This document shows, piece by piece, positions 43,313 through 56,200 of a stretch of DNA of 64,000 nt. Numbering within the stretch: the first letter of the stretch is position 1; each line of letters begins with the position of its first letter. The notes under the pieces were generated by a model, which ran no database searches, was not told where the DNA came from, and worked only from the letters and a program-made list of their open reading frames with translations. The DNA comes from Chaetomidium leptoderma (taxonomy: Eukaryota; Ascomycota; Sordariomycetes; Sordariales; Chaetomiaceae), in assembly GCA_033296705.1 (NCBI GenBank), contig MU856838.1:1-64000 (forward strand). The letters are read 5' to 3'. Made by a program: the position numbers and the translations under genes.

Positions 43313-44429
43313 ATGGACACCACCTCACTGCCCCTGCACAAGATGGACCCGCGCGGCGACCTGAAGCTGCGGGTCGGCACAGAGCAAGAAGAGGAAAACG
43401 ACAGCAAGCCGAGCCTGAGGTGTTTCCTCGTCTGCTCAAGAACGCTCGCCCGAGTCTCGCCCGTCTTCGACCGCATGCTCAACGGTTCCTTTGCAGAGGC
43501 AAAACAACCCCAGGATGATGGGAAAGACTGCCAGCAGTGGGTGGTCAACCTTCCCGACGACAAGCCCTCGGCGATGGAGCTGTTCCTCGACATAGCACAC
43601 GGCCACCTCCAGAAAGCCCCCCGCGCGCTGTCCATGCACGAGCTCTACGACCTGACGGCGCTCACGCACTTCTACGATGCCACGCCGATCCTGGTGCCAT
43701 GGATACGGCCGTGGATCCACACGCTGCGTGACGCGACGTCGGGGCCCGACGACTCGGATGCCGTGCCCAAGATGATCTGGATCAGCTGGGTGCTGGGGCA
43801 CCGGCAGATGTTTGAGGCCACGGTGCGGCGCATCACCATGGAAGGGCCGGGGTCCATGTTTGCGGAGGGGTCGCTACTGCAGCAGCTGGAGATGCCGTCG
43901 GACATAATCGGTAAGAGCCCTGAGGCAATCCGCTCCCCTTCAGCCTACCTAATACAATACGGCGGCGGCTCTACTAACACACACTTGGACAGAACGGATC
44001 TGCGCGGTCCGGGACGAGACAATCGAAGCGCTGCTGGACGTGATGCGGTCGTTCGTCGAGCTGCTGACAGTAGTGGATGAGAAGCCGCGATGGTGTCGGC
44101 ATGCGACCTTTATGGGGCCCCACCGGTGCGAGTCCATGATCCTGGGGTCCATGACCTTTTGTCTGACACGGGCCAGTCTGTGCCCGATCCCGGAGCATGT
44201 CCGGGACGTCGAGCACAGCCTCCTGGGGCTGTACGAGGCACTCTCCACCCTGGTGATTCACGACATCGGGCAGCCCATCAAGGGAGAGGGCGACGACCAC
44301 AGGGGGTGCAACCCACAGGAGTACCTGGTGGATCAGATGAAGGAGGTCTTGGCCAAGATGCAGAACCCGGTGAGGGAGGCGGATAGGGAGCAGCTCGATG
44401 CGCAGGCCAAGAGGCTGCATATGCCGTGA
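43313..44429 (+). CDS. BTB/POZ-like domain protein
   Basis: Exons 43313-43910 and 43993-44429 give 344 residues. The N-terminal part is a diverged BTB/POZ fold: DPRGDLKLRVGTEQEEEN, FLVCSRTLARVSPVFDRMLN followed by GSFAEAK, then LPDDKPSAMELFLDIAHGHL and a DLTALTHFYDATPIL helix. These correspond to the D-x-x-x-V, S-x-F-x-x-M and A-DKY positions of BTB domains. The second half (WISWVLGHRQMFEATVRRI, CAVRDETIEALLDVMRSFVE) is helical, with several cysteines (WCRH, GPHRCESMI). Such proteins are a large lineage-expanded family in filamentous ascomycetes, some acting as Cul3 adaptors; no specific role is known. The ATG at 43313 lies directly before the domain. It converges with the Zn2Cys6 factor gene (262 bases). 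Confidence 0.8.
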
Positions 44430-44691
44430 GGCCGAGTATCGAGGTGTGAGTCGAGGCATATATCGCCGAGCTGGGTTCTAATGAATTCGACGATTGATGT
44501 TAATTTGCCCTTTAAAGTGATATCTATAACCAGTACTAGTAGTAGCTCTATCCAATTCTCATCATCCCAAGTTCTACCTGAAACGCCGGCCTCCATTTCC
44601 ATATTATCCTAGTGCAGCTGCAGCAGAATGCAAGACCTCCAGCGGTACTAATGTATGTACCCTACTTACAGACAACGAACAGTCAAAAGAC

Positions 44692-47360
44692 TCAAATTCG
44701 TCCCAATGACATATCAGGGACACTTTGCAACCCGTCCATGCCCTGATCCATGCCGAGGGTGTGAAACAAGGTTTCATTTCCGGGGTTGCCTAGCGCCCCT
44801 AGAGGGGGCATTCCCAGTGACTGGATGTACGCGTCGAACTCTTCGAAGCTGTTGTTGTCCTGGGGCGCCGCCGCGCTCTTGGCCGCAATGACAGCTGTGT
44901 ACTGCAGCGCGGCCTCGTAGAGGAGCTTGGACTGGCGGTACATCTTGGCCGTGGCTTCCGAGTGATGCTGTGCCGTTTCGAGAGACGTGACAAAACCGTC
45001 GAGTCGAGCGAGGTCGGCTGGGTCCCCGACCTCTATCACATGGCAGAATACCACGATGAAAGGCATGAAGGGATTATACAAGATGGTCCTGAATGAAAGA
45101 AACGGCCATAGTTAGAATCTACTAAGTAGTAACCAGGGAGAGAGAGACCGTCCGTGAGAATGAAGGGCGGCATACCAGTTGACGTAGATGTCGATGTAAT
45201 GACCCTTGTCGAGGCCAATGGTCTCGGTGAACTTTTGGTGTGTTTCAAGCCCTCTTCTTGCCGTATCGATGCATTCGGCGGCGAAGTTGGTGGATGAGCC
45301 ATCATCGGGGGGCAGTGCTTTCAGGATTAGGGTCAACATGGAGAGAAATAAGACTTCCTCGGAAAAGAACACAAGCTCGATTTGGTGACCTCCGGTTGTT
45401 CGCCATGCACTATTTGTTGCCGACTGATTTGGCAGAGTGGCAGTCAGTGTCTACCGTGTCTGGAATAGCCAGGGAGAAGGCTTACATTGTCACCCATCTC
45501 GCCACTGCACAGGCTCGTCGTCTCGGCGGCGAGCGACTGGGCCCACGCGGTTCGGGTTGCCTGGGTCTCGGACAGAGCAACAGGGCTGTAGAGCATTTTG
45601 TACACTCTTCCTTGGATACTGGACAGCTTGATCCACCGAATGGTGCAAGAGTAGTATGGCTTGCAGTCGGCCTTCTCGAGGGCCGGGAGGGGCAGAGTGA
45701 TGTCGTAGTCTGACACGGATGAGGACCGTCCAAGGCGAAGCGAGAGCCCCTTTTCGGCACTGTACAAGGACCAAAAGATCCAGGACTTTTGTTTCCGAAG
45801 CAGCGGCGTGTCATCCCTGCTAGATGTTGCTCTATGGTACCCTGACGAGATGCACATGTGAAGGGCTGTTGTAACCAACGACCAAGCGGCCGATGATTTG
45901 GACGACTTCATACAGTGATTGACCTGCGTCGGATTAGAGTGGTTACGGAACATGGGCAAACTGAGCACACATAGGTACTTATGTACTTACGCCGACTAGT
46001 AACGCCAAGCAGTAGTCCATGGTGTTGGGCATGTGAACGGGAAGTCGGGACAAGGCTGTTTCCAGGTTTGCTTCACACATGGCCATGTGCTGTTGCAGGG
46101 TTTCTCGTTTCGAGGCGTCTTCTTCGAGGAAAATGCTCCGGAGAAACACATCAATGAGGCCGCCGTTGACGATGATGAAGTCGGCTGCGCTGAAGCCGCC
46201 GCCTGGAAAGTAGACGGTTCGAATGTAGCCGACAAAGACGTCGGCCTTCATGTACATGTGGAATCCAACGCTCTCAAACTGCGGGTTTGCTGTGATGCCG
46301 TGCCGCAGTATCAGTATTCGGACAACAGGTACTACTAGTACGGTGCTATTCAATGAGTCTGATGGCCGTGACAGAGAACTTACTCTTCATGAGTTGCAGA
46401 ACACCCATCACAGATTGAATGGGGGGCATCGGGTTCTCGTCTAGCGACAAACCAGGATTGGGATCCGGCCTTGCAAGCCGGTATGTAGCCTCATGACCAT
46501 TAGACTCGTTGTCCTGCGTCTCGACAAGCCGACGGAGGGCGTCCAAGGTCGTGGCCATGTCCGGGGAGAATGTTTCCAATGGCGCTGTACTGACTGCGCG
46601 CTCAATGAGGTTATTTGCAAAAGCAGTGTGGGCTGAAAGGGACGATTCCCCTTCGAATTGGGCCTGCGAGGAGATTGGCTCGACTGTCTCGGTCGTCGCC
46701 CGTGACGGTTGGGGCCCGGGATTCATGGGGGACCGTGACTCCAGCGAACTGTTGGGCGGGGACGCATTGCTCGTGGTCAGTCGGCTGAGCAGCTTGACCA
46801 TCTGATTTGTCTGATTTTGAATTGTATCGATCTTCTTCTCACTGTTGTCATGGTCAGCATAAATCATGGACGAATGTTCATGCCTAGGTGGCTGTCATTG
46901 AGGCAAGGCTTACTTACTATTCATTTGTGATATGAATCCGCTGCACCTTGACAGTGGATCGTTTTCGAGGCTCGTAGTTGCAAGACAAGGCCGCCTTGCA
47001 GCAGTTTGAGCAAGGTATTTTCCTATCACATGCAATCTTTGGTGGAGAGAAGTCAGCAGTGAGACGGCACAAGACGCTTCTGGGGCCGTGGTCGTGTGAC
47101 TTTACCTTTCGTTGACGACACGACTGACACTGGCGGTTGGTTCGACCAGGTTCAAGTTAGCGGAAAGGCCAGAACCAGCGAGGGTCTCGCCAAATCTGAC
47201 AAGACTGTCGGGGGGGAACCAGCCGGCGTCCCGGGTTGCTGCTTACTGCTAGACGAATGATCAGTCGCTGGGTAGCTTGGCCGGCGCCGGAGCGCACTGG
47301 CATTGGCCGAGGCTCGACTTCAGAGTCTATACTTTCTCCTGATGAGGGACTCGACGCCAT
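44692..47360 (-). CDS. Zn2Cys6 fungal transcription factor
   Basis: Eight exons: 47360-47247, 47129-47106, 47036-46918, 46841-46384, 46289-45991, 45923-45486, 45375-45176 and 45088-44692, closing in frame to 682 residues. The binuclear zinc cluster at about 39-65 is split over exons 2 and 3: CQSCRQRKIACDRKIPC plus SNCCKAALSC, a perfect CX2CX6CX5CX2CX6C. Exon 2 is only 24 bases. A basic linker and a short coiled coil (EKKIDTIQNQTNQMVKLLSR) follow, then a fungal-specific TF middle homology region with GFHMYMKADVFVGYIRTVYF, IFWSLYSAEKGLSLRLGRSS and DYDITLPLP. The C-terminus has DNNSFEEFDAYIQSLGM, an acidic activation-like motif. Some acceptors (before exon 7, AATCGAG) are short of consensus. Targets are unknown. 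Confidence 0.88.
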
Positions 47361-47857
47361 GGCGGGACTGTGGGAGGGGCGGTATTGCGGTGAACAAAAT
47401 GGGACAATGGTAACTACTAACTCGGGCGCCGAAGATGTGCGGCCCGGGATAGCATCTTCTACCGTCTTTGCCGTCGGGCCAAAGATATCTCTAAGCTCCG
47501 GAGTCCGTGGATTTCCGGCCTCCGTGGTTGGGGGGCAGATCATGACTCGGCCATGCTTGGCGCCCCGCCATTATTTTACTAGTAATTAGTAGCTTGGCCA
47601 AACCTGGGCTGTTCAGCGGCAAGCTGGGTGGACAAGGAGGCGGAGCCTGAATACGGCAACATACCGGGGCAATCCAGTTTGAGGCACGATTGCGATGTTC
47701 TAGTGTTGGTTACCTGTGGCAAGATCATACAGGTGCACGAACGAATCTTTGATTGCTCACATGAGTTGGATGCCGATAGTATCAAGTGAATCAAGTGAAT
47801 GTTCTATTACCTAAAATCTCATATTCAAACATATCCCTTCCAGCTGCCTTCGGATAC
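47361..47857. other. Intergenic region upstream of the Zn2Cys6 factor
   Basis: About 500 bases. A direct repeat ATCAAGTGA ATCAAGTGA occurs at about 47780-47797. No gene seen; 60 codons upstream of the factor's ATG are open but uncharacteristic. Confidence 0.55.
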
Positions 47858-48692
47858 TCAGTACGCAAGCAACATGGCTCCAAAAACAGCTCCCACAAGA
47901 GCGCTTCCGCTGTGACGGGCGGTGCCGCTGTTGGGAACTCCAGACTCGGCGACATCGGACTCGGTAGCGCTGGGCCTGTTGGCTCTGGTTGTACCAGCAG
48001 TCAAAGTCGAGGCAGTGGGTGTTTCGCGCTCGGTGGGGCCTAACTTGTTGTTAGGAAGACAATAAATCATTGGGCGTGGCGACCTTGATTATTGATAGGA
48101 CTCACCAGCACTGCTCTCAGGCGCTTCAGTTTCGGACACGGCCTCCGAGGCTTCGCTGGGCATACTGGTGCCTTGAGTCTCAGTGGCGGGAGTGGGAGTA
48201 GGAGACACGTCTGCAGTCTCTGCACGAGTGCTGGGAGTCGCAACTGGAACCGTGGCAGTCGTCGTGGCCGCTTCTTCAGCAGACCCGGTAGTGGTCTGAC
48301 TGGTGCCGTCTCCAGAGATGGGGAACTGGACGCTGTAGTTGATGTTTCCGGAACTGTCTTCAATCTCGATCGCGTACTGGGCCGTGTCAAGATTGGTAGG
48401 AACAGTCCAGGTGAAAGACTGTCCAGATTGACCGCCTACGGCTCAGAGTACTATGGTCAGCTCAGGCTACTTTCTCCAGATTATGGCTACACAAACTAGC
48501 AATCTTCTGAATGGTCTGCAGACTGTTGGCAGGTCCGGACTTGAGGCGAATAGAAACGCCACCCTCAGCATCAGTCCATCCAATGGTGAAGGTCTCGCCC
48601 GCCACCACGTTCCAGTCTGAATTTGTGAGCCTGACGGCTTGAGCTACAGTGGCCAAGGCAGCCAGAAGCGTGGTGAAGATGATTTTGATCAT
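47858..48692 (-). CDS. GPI-anchored Ser/Thr-rich protein with Kre9/Knh1-type domain
   Basis: Exons 48692-48497, 48435-48106 and 48039-47858 give 235 residues. A signal peptide (MIKIIFTTLLAALATVAQA) is followed by a Kre9/Knh1-like beta-sandwich (about 20-100): VRLTNSDWNVVAGETFTIGW, GGVSIRLKSGPANSLQTIQK, SFTWTVPTNLD and YAIEIEDSSGNINYSVQFPI. A long Thr/Ser/Glu/Ala-rich, probably O-mannosylated, stalk follows, and the end is a GPI signal (small residues around SGTARHSGS, then a hydrophobic tail VGAVFGAMLLAY). It would sit on the plasma membrane or in the wall. The third exon is taken from TTAG|GCCC rather than the upstream ACAAG because only the former keeps the stalk composition and GPI tail. 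Confidence 0.88.
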
Positions 48693-49278
48693 GCTGAATG
48701 TAAAGGGGTTAAACGAGCAAGTAGATGGGAGGTTGAAAAAACAAGCGAAATGGTGAGGGTCAGAATAGAGCAGCCAAACGAGTGATGCGTCGGCTTTTGA
48801 TCTTGTCGGTTCTCTCAGTACCTCGTCTCCACCTGTTGTTTTGTTTTGTTTTGCTTGGCTTGGCTGGGGTTCCACGCTGACACTCTTTCCGGTGTTCTCG
48901 GTGTCCGGGGCCCGGCCGTGATGATATTCTCAAGGAAGCCTTGTTCTCTACCAGGATGAGGCTCCTGGACTCGTCATGCTAGAGTTGCTTCAGCCCTCCT
49001 CGTATCCTCGGAGGCCCATCCTTTTCAAACGTGCCTCTGGCCGAAGAGCCCAAATCCGGGCCGGAGGTGCAGGACTTCCGGTTTACCGTGACATGGACCA
49101 AAATAGACCACCCCCTGAGCACAACGGACCCCTTTTGACCGAGTTCACATCAATCCGAAAGCCAACCTTTCGCGCTACTTCGCGTCGAATCAGCTTTCCC
49201 TCTCCATTTCTCTCCCAACAAGACGGTAAACTGGTACTGTTGCGGCTAACACAAACCACGTCTTTCCTTGCTTCCACC
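48693..49278. promoter_or_regulatory. Divergent promoter between GPI protein and chitin synthase genes
   Basis: 586 bases separate the start codons of two cell-wall genes. The chitin synthase side ends in CTTCCACCATGGC; TTTTGTTTTGTTTTGC lies at about 48838-48853 on the GPI side. No other gene. Confidence 0.55.
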
Positions 49279-52186
49279 ATGGCTTTCGGTGGCCACGCAC
49301 AGGAGTACGCCCGCGGGTACCAATTGCAAGACCTTCCCGCTGAATCCACCGTCCGTACCGCTCTCAGTTCCTGGATGGCTGTTGTGCTAAGACGGCCTGC
49401 AGTATCGGTTCCCCACTCACCAGGCCGACAATGATGCCGCCCGGCCCATCTCAGTCTCTCCTATTTCGGCTCGGAGCCTCACAGACTTTTCATCCCCCCC
49501 GGCTGACAGGGCATATGGCGCCCACGCATTTACATCGGATGCTGCCCGTGGTCTTCGGCCTGCATGCACCTTCGACAGTCATCCACCTGGGTTCGAGCCT
49601 GAATCACAAGTCGTTTCATACAACAACCATCATGAGGAGAGTTGGGTTGCACGGCAGCAACAACACGGGCTGGGCGACGACAATGGCGGTCTCACGAGAT
49701 CAAAAACCCGAAAGGTGAAGTTGGTTCAGGGTGCCGTTCTCAACCTTGAGTACCCTGTTCCGAGTGCTGTCAAGAACGCGGTCGAGCCACTCTATGCGGC
49801 TGGTGACGAAGGCCAGCTCGAAGAGTTCACCAAACTACGGTACACGGCGGCGACCTGCGACCCGAACGACTTCACCATCCGGAACGGGTACAGCCTGCGT
49901 CCTCGCATGTACAACCGACACACGGAGCTGCTGATTGCCATCACGTATTACAACGAGGACAAGGTTCTCCTTGCACGCACGCTCCATGGCGTAATGGAGA
50001 ACGTCCGTGACATTGTGAAGCTCCGCCAGTCCGGATTTTGGAACCACGGTGGCCCGGCCTGGCAGAAGATCGTGGTCTGTCTCATTTTTGATGGCATCGA
50101 CAACGTCGACAAGAACGTGTTTGATGTACTCGCCACCGTGGGTATCTACCAGGATGGCATCGTCAAGAAAGACGTCAACGGCAAAGAAACGGTGGCTCAT
50201 GTCTTTGAGTTTACCAGCCAGATCTCCGTGACGCCCGACCAGCAGCTCGTCCGCCCAAGTCGAGATGGCGGTGACAGCTCCCGCAACCTGGCCCCCGTCC
50301 AGCTGATGTTCTGCTTGAAACAGAAAAACAGCAAGAAAATCAACTCGCATCGCTGGTTGTTCAATGCCTTTGGCCGCCTGTTGAACCCTGAAGTGGCCAT
50401 CCTGATCGATGCTGGCACCAAACCCGGACCTCGCTCTCTCCTGGCTCTGTGGGAGGCCTTTTACAACGACAAGGTATGGCCCCCCTCGCTCGAGTCTTGA
50501 CAGAAAAAAAGGCAAAGAGGCAAACCACCAGCTAACTCTGATCAGGACCTCGGCGGAGCATGTGGAGAGATTCACACCATGCTTGGGAAGCGTGGCAAGA
50601 AACTTCTCAATCCCCTCGTCGCGATCCAGAACTTTGAGTACAAAATCTCAAACATCCTCGACAAACCCCTCGAAAGCGCATTCGGGTACGTCAGTGTACT
50701 ACCGGGCGCCTTTTCGGCCTACCGGTTCCGCGCCATCATGGGCAGACCTCTCGAACGATACTTCTACGGAGACCACACCCTCTCGGCCATCTTGGGGAAG
50801 AAAGGGATCGGCGGTATGAACATCTTCAAGAAGAACATGTTTCTTGCTGAAGATCGCATCTTGTGCTTCGAATTGGTGGCCAAAGCCGGGCAGAAATGGC
50901 ACCTCTGCTACGTAAAGGCCGCCAAGGGGGAAACGGACGTGCCCGAGGGAGTGGCAGAATTCCTCAGCCAACGCCGAAGGTGGTTGAATGGCAGTTTTGC
51001 GGCCTCGCTCTACTCCCTGATGCACTTTGGTCGCATCTACGGAAGCGGTCACAACATCATCCGCATCTCCTTTCTGCACATTCAACTGGTGTATACCTTT
51101 GTCAACGTGCTTTTCAGCTGGTTCTCCCTGGCGTCGTACTGGCTAACCACAGCAGTCATTATGGATCTCGTGGGCACCCCCGAGCCTGCTCGGGACTACC
51201 ACGGCTGGCCTTTTGGCGATGTGGCCAGCCCGGTCGTCAACGTCTTGTTCAAGTACGTCTACCTGCTGTTTGTCCTTCTTCAGTTTATTCTCGCGCTCGG
51301 GAATCGGCCCAAGGCCTCCGAGCGCAGCTACCTGGCCTCTTTTGTCATTTTCGGTCTTGTGCAGGGCTATATCCTAGTCCTGACGACCTATCTCGTCTAC
51401 CTGGCCCTGCGGGAGCCTCTGGACGACCAAATCTCGTTTGCCTCGGGCAGCGCCATTGTCAACAGCTTCTTTGGGGGTGGCGACGGCGTCGCGGGTGTCA
51501 TCCTCATCGCCCTCGTCACCATTTACGGCCTGAACTTCCTGGCGTCATTTCTCTACCTGGACCCCTGGCACATGTTTCATTCCTTTCCGCAATATCTCCT
51601 TCTCATGTCGACCTATGTGAACATTCTGATGGTCTACGCCTTCAACAACTGGCACGATGTTTCGTGGGGCACCAAAGGGTCCGACTCGGCGGATGCCTTG
51701 CCTTCGGCCCGCATCGTCAAGGGCGGCGGCAGTACAGACGACACCATGGTCGAGGAGGTCGAGAAGGAACAGGCCGACATTGATACTCTGTTTGAGGCCA
51801 CCGTTCGGCGGGCGTTGGCCCCGATGCAAGAGACAACCGATGGGCCCGCCGAGGTGAAGAACGTGGAAGATTCCTACAAGTCGTTCCGGACCGGTCTGGT
51901 GGTTTCCTGGCTCATCTCCAACGTCGTCTTGATCATCATTGTCACGAGCGACGACTTTACTGCACTCGGAGTGCCGGTACGTTGGGCAATCTACGGGCCC
52001 CCTCCCCTGACTTGCGAGTATGTATAGTTGCTAACACCCGCCCCATAGGAAGCTGCCACAAGCCGAACCCCATTCTACTTCAAAATACTCCTTTACGCAA
52101 CTGCTGCCCTTTCCATGATTCGTTTCATTGGATTCTTGTGGTTCTTGGGTCGGACTGGTATTATGTGCTGCTTCCTGCGGAAATAG
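49279..52186 (+). CDS. Chitin synthase, class III
   Basis: Processive membrane glycosyltransferase polymerising UDP-GlcNAc into chitin (EC 2.4.1.16) at hyphal tips and septa. Exons 49279-49350, 49403-50473, 50546-51976 and 52049-52186 give 903 residues. The start MAFGGHAQEYARGYQLQDLP is a class III N-terminus. Catalytic features: LLIAITYYNEDKVLLARTLH, LIDAGTKPGPRSLLALWEAF, EDR (about 483-485) and QRRRW (about 523-527). Six to seven membrane segments follow, with SWGTKGSD between them and two more in the last exons. The first intron needs a weak GTCCGT donor to join the phase-0 exon at YRFPTHQADND, though GTGCTAAGAC gives a good branch site. Class III enzymes are specific to filamentous fungi. 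It is divergent from the GPI-protein gene and converges on the histidine kinase gene. Confidence 0.94.
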
Positions 52187-53218
52187 CGCGACCTCGGCGG
52201 TTGGTCACTTTAGGGGCAGCAATGACGGTAGCTGGACCAGACCGTCAAACAGTATGTAATGCAAGTGTCAGTCTTGAAATTCCAACATGCTTTTGGAAAG
52301 TAGCGCAGTGGTAAATTGGTTGCATTGTTGCCTGCCGTCACACTAAGTTTGCTATACTCGCTACAGTACCTAATTGCCGCCCGGTATACCCCGGACGAGA
52401 GAATTGCAGCTCGTTTCTTACAGCCAAGGAGGAGACGGTCTACCAGTCGGCCAAGGACTATCTAGACGAGAACGACACGCCTAGGCTTCAGCTAGTTAGC
52501 CGGAGTTGCCCAAGGGCGTGCCGATACCAGCAGGCGCTGAATCGCTGCAATGTCCTCCGAGTCGATCCTGAAACAACACATCTACAACCTCGACCTCAAC
52601 TTCAAGCCAAACGAGAAAATGTTCAAAACATAACACCAAGAGCAAAAGAGCAAATCGATCAACGGAGACGACAAACAACAAAAAACAACTGAGACGTACG
52701 TTTCTTCTAACTACGTGTAGGTATCACATGCAACGACAGTTACGAAACATTAAGACGGCAAGATCAGTCCAGAGAGAGAGAGAGAGAGAGAGAGGGGTGT
52801 TGCCGACTCGCGCACGAGGACAAAAAAGAATCAAAACACAAAATGGGGCAAACAACCAGACACTACCCCAAGCAAGCAAACAAAACCAGCACATGGTACC
52901 CAACCAAAGCAAAAGCAAAAGGCAAAAAACAAAAGCACGGCAAAAGCAAGCAACACCCAAAGACCAAGACCGAAAAACCCGAACCGGGGGAAAAAAAAAC
53001 CCAAGGCCAACCCCAACCAACCCGTCCCATCCTATCCCATCCCATTCCACAACAACCAACCCAACCCAACGCAAAACAACACCAGACCCGAGCAAGACGA
53101 GCGTAGAGGATGTAGGCTCGCTACTTCAAGTGCTATGCATGGAGCCCCTCAGTCAGCAGCAGCAGCAGCAGCAGCTAAAAAAAAACCCAAACCGGCCGCT
53201 AGGCGACGGCGGTCAGCT
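52187..53218. other. Convergent intergenic region, probably 3' UTR of the histidine kinase on the right
   Basis: No gene supported. It contains an (AG)n run and a long stretch almost free of T on the plus strand (52861-53100, about 10 T in 240 bases), so the minus-strand transcript would be almost free of A and rich in G and U. Frames over the T-poor stretch are composition artefacts. Confidence 0.6.
52771..52794 (+). repeat. (AG)n microsatellite, 12 copies
   Basis: Uninterrupted dinucleotide run. Confidence 0.9.
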
Positions 53219-56200
53219 CTACGAGGAGTGGGTGTTAGGTTCCGAGAGGCTGCTGCGGGTGCGGCCCATGGGGTCGACCTGGTCAGCCGAGACGAGGGGC
53301 GGGCTCTGGAGGCCGCTGTTGTTGTTGGCAGCCGCCGTGGCGGCGCGGTTGGCGAGGGACGGGCGGTTGGCGAGGGACGGGCGGGCGGCGGCGGCCGTGG
53401 CGGCGGCCGAGGCGGTGGCCGACTGGTAGGCGGCCGCGAGCGTGGGGTTGTCGCGGCGGCCGCTGGTGACGGCGTCGGCGGCGCGGGCGAGCTCGCGCTC
53501 GCGGTTCTTCTCCAGCAGCTGCCCGCCGAGGGTCGCGCACTTGAGGATGGTCTGGATGAGGTGGTTTTGCTGCAGCGGCTTGGACAGGTACTCGTCCATC
53601 TGCGCCTGGATGCACTTTTCTCTGTCGCCCATCATGGCGTGCGCCGTCAGGGCGATGATGGGTGTGCGTTGGCTGCCGAGGCTGCGCTCATACTCGCGGA
53701 TCTTGCCTGTAGCCTCGAAACCGCCCTGTTACATCTTTGTTAGCGATCTGAGGACAAAACCAAAAGAAAAGAAAGAGATTTAATAGGGGAGGGAGAGCTG
53801 GCTTACCATAATCGGCATTTGTACGTCCATCAAAATCACGTCAAACTTCTTCCGCTTGATCGCCTCGACGGCCTCTTCACCGTTTCCTACCACGGTGACC
53901 ACGTGGTGGTACTTCTCGAGAATCTTGACGGCTAGCCTCTGGTTCACGGTGTTGTCTTCGGCCAATAGAATCTCAAACGAGCGGGTGTTATCCGCCAGCG
54001 AGGGGGTGGCCCTGTTTTCTAGGGCGGGCACCATTCCGTTGCCGAGGTCGATCAGCTGACACGGCGTCGTCATGTACGACGTGATACCTAGGTCGAGGCA
54101 CGACTTCAGTGACACGTGGACCACCGGCGCCAGTAGGACGATCGGGAGGTACTTGAAGTCGTCAACTGCACGCAGCCTCCGGGCATCCTCGATGGAGTCG
54201 ACAATGATGACATCATAAGGGGACGTTACGGCGTTGCGCGCCTTCTCCAGGGCTGGGTTCTTATCGGACTCGACAATGATGGGGACCAGGCCCAAGCTGT
54301 TGAGCATCTTGGCGATATCGGCGCCGTGCCCGGTTCTCCCCCTGTCGATGAACAAGACTTGGTGGCCCTTGTAGGGGTTGAGCTGCTTCGCGATCAACGA
54401 GAACTCGTCGTTGGCCAGGCGGACAATGCAGGTGAAGTAAAACTTGCTGCCCTTTCCGTACTCGCTCTTGACCCAGACATCACCGCCCATGAGGTTGACG
54501 AGCCTCTTGGAGATGGACAGACCCAACCCGGTACCGCCAAACTTGCGCGTCATGGAGCCATCGGCCTGCTGGAACGTATCAAAGATCAAGTCGAGCTTGT
54601 CCGACGGGATCCCGATGCCCGTGTCGGCCACGATGAACTCAATGGCGTACTCGCCGTAACCGCCACACTGCACTTGTGCTGCTTTTTGGATCGTGAGGCT
54701 GACCTCGCCGTGTTCTGTGAACTTGATGGCATTGCCCACCAGGTTGAGGATGATTTGACGTAACCTGAACGAATCGCCGACGACGTGGTCCGGCACGGAG
54801 CTGTCGACGCGGTACGTGAGATCCAGGAACTTCTCGTTCGCCTTGACCGCCAGGGTCTTGAGCGCGTTGAAGACGATTCCACGCAACGTGTACGGGATCT
54901 CCTCGATGACCATTCTCCTCGCCTCGATCTTCGACAGATCTAGAATGTCGTCGATAATGGTCAGCAAGCTGTTGGCCAGCGAGTTGACAATGTTGAGCAT
55001 TTCTCTCTGGTATTGCGTTAGGTCCGTGTCGAGAGTCAGTTGGGTCATGCCGATAATGCCGTTCATGGGCGTTCGGATCTCGTGAGACATGTTGGCAAGG
55101 AACTCCGACTTGGTCTTGTTGGCCAGCTCGGCCGCTTCTCTGGCCTGCGTGTTCCTTTGGATACTGTCTCTGAGATTGTAAACCATCTGGTTGATTTTCT
55201 TTTTGAGCTCGTCCATTTCGCCCGAGGCCTCGACTTCGACAAGTTTTGTGAAATCGCCGTCTGTGGCCGCGTTTGTAATGTCGCCGAATGCTCGCACTTG
55301 GGCAGTCTGCCGAGTTGGGTTAGTTAGTACTACAGTCAAACTACGTCCTGTTAGACTGAAACTAGGGCAGCTTACCAAGTTGTTGGCCATGGTATTCACA
55401 TCGGTAGTGATCTCTTTCCATCTGCCCTTCAAGCCGGCGACGTCGGCCTGGCCTCCCATGATGCCGTCGACGCCGACGTCCTTAGCCACGCGTTGCACCT
55501 CGTTGCAGAATATGGACAGTCGGTCGACCATGTTATTGATGGTCTCTTTCAAGATGAGTATCTCCCCCTTGGCCTCGACGTCGATTTTGCGGCTCATGTC
55601 ACCGTTGGCAATGGCCTGTGTGACAGTCGAGATACCTCGCACCTGGAATAGGACATGGTAAGCATACCGGGCGCCGCCGTCGTCTGGGGAAGGCTTGTTT
55701 GACGTACCTGGGATGTGAGGTTTCTGGCCATGGTATTGACGTTCTCTGTGAGATCCTTCCACTTGCCCTCGACATTGTCGACTTGGGCTTGGCCACCAAG
55801 GGTACCGTCGGTGCCGACTTCTCTGGCGACCTTGCTGACCTCGAAGGCGAAAGTGCCCAGGCGGTCAACCATGGTATTGATGGTGTTCTTCAGATCCAGG
55901 ATTTCGCCCTGGACCTCGACCCCAATCTTCTTGGTAAGGTCGCCCCTGGCGACAGCTGTTGTGACCTTGGCAATCTCGCGCACTTGTGTTGTTAAATTCA
56001 TGGCCATGCCGTTGACATTCTCGGTGAGATCCCTCCAGGTGCCCTCGACATCGTGTACGGTTGCTTGGCCACCCAGCCTTCCTTCGGTTCCGACTTCTCT
56101 CGCAATTTTTGTGACTTCCCGCGCGAACTGCTGAAGCTGGTCCACCATGGAGTTGATGGTCTTCTTGAGCTCGAAAATCTCGCCTCTGCACTCAGCCTGC

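Noticed and set aside
52290..52370. Possible tRNA (GTAGCGCAGTGGTAAATTGG looks like a D-arm)
   Set aside because: No T-arm GGTTCGANTCC or matching acceptor within tRNA distance.
53135..53743. 202-codon plus-strand frame rich in Gly/Val/Ala
   Set aside because: Antisense of the Ala-rich C-terminal tail of the histidine kinase gene.
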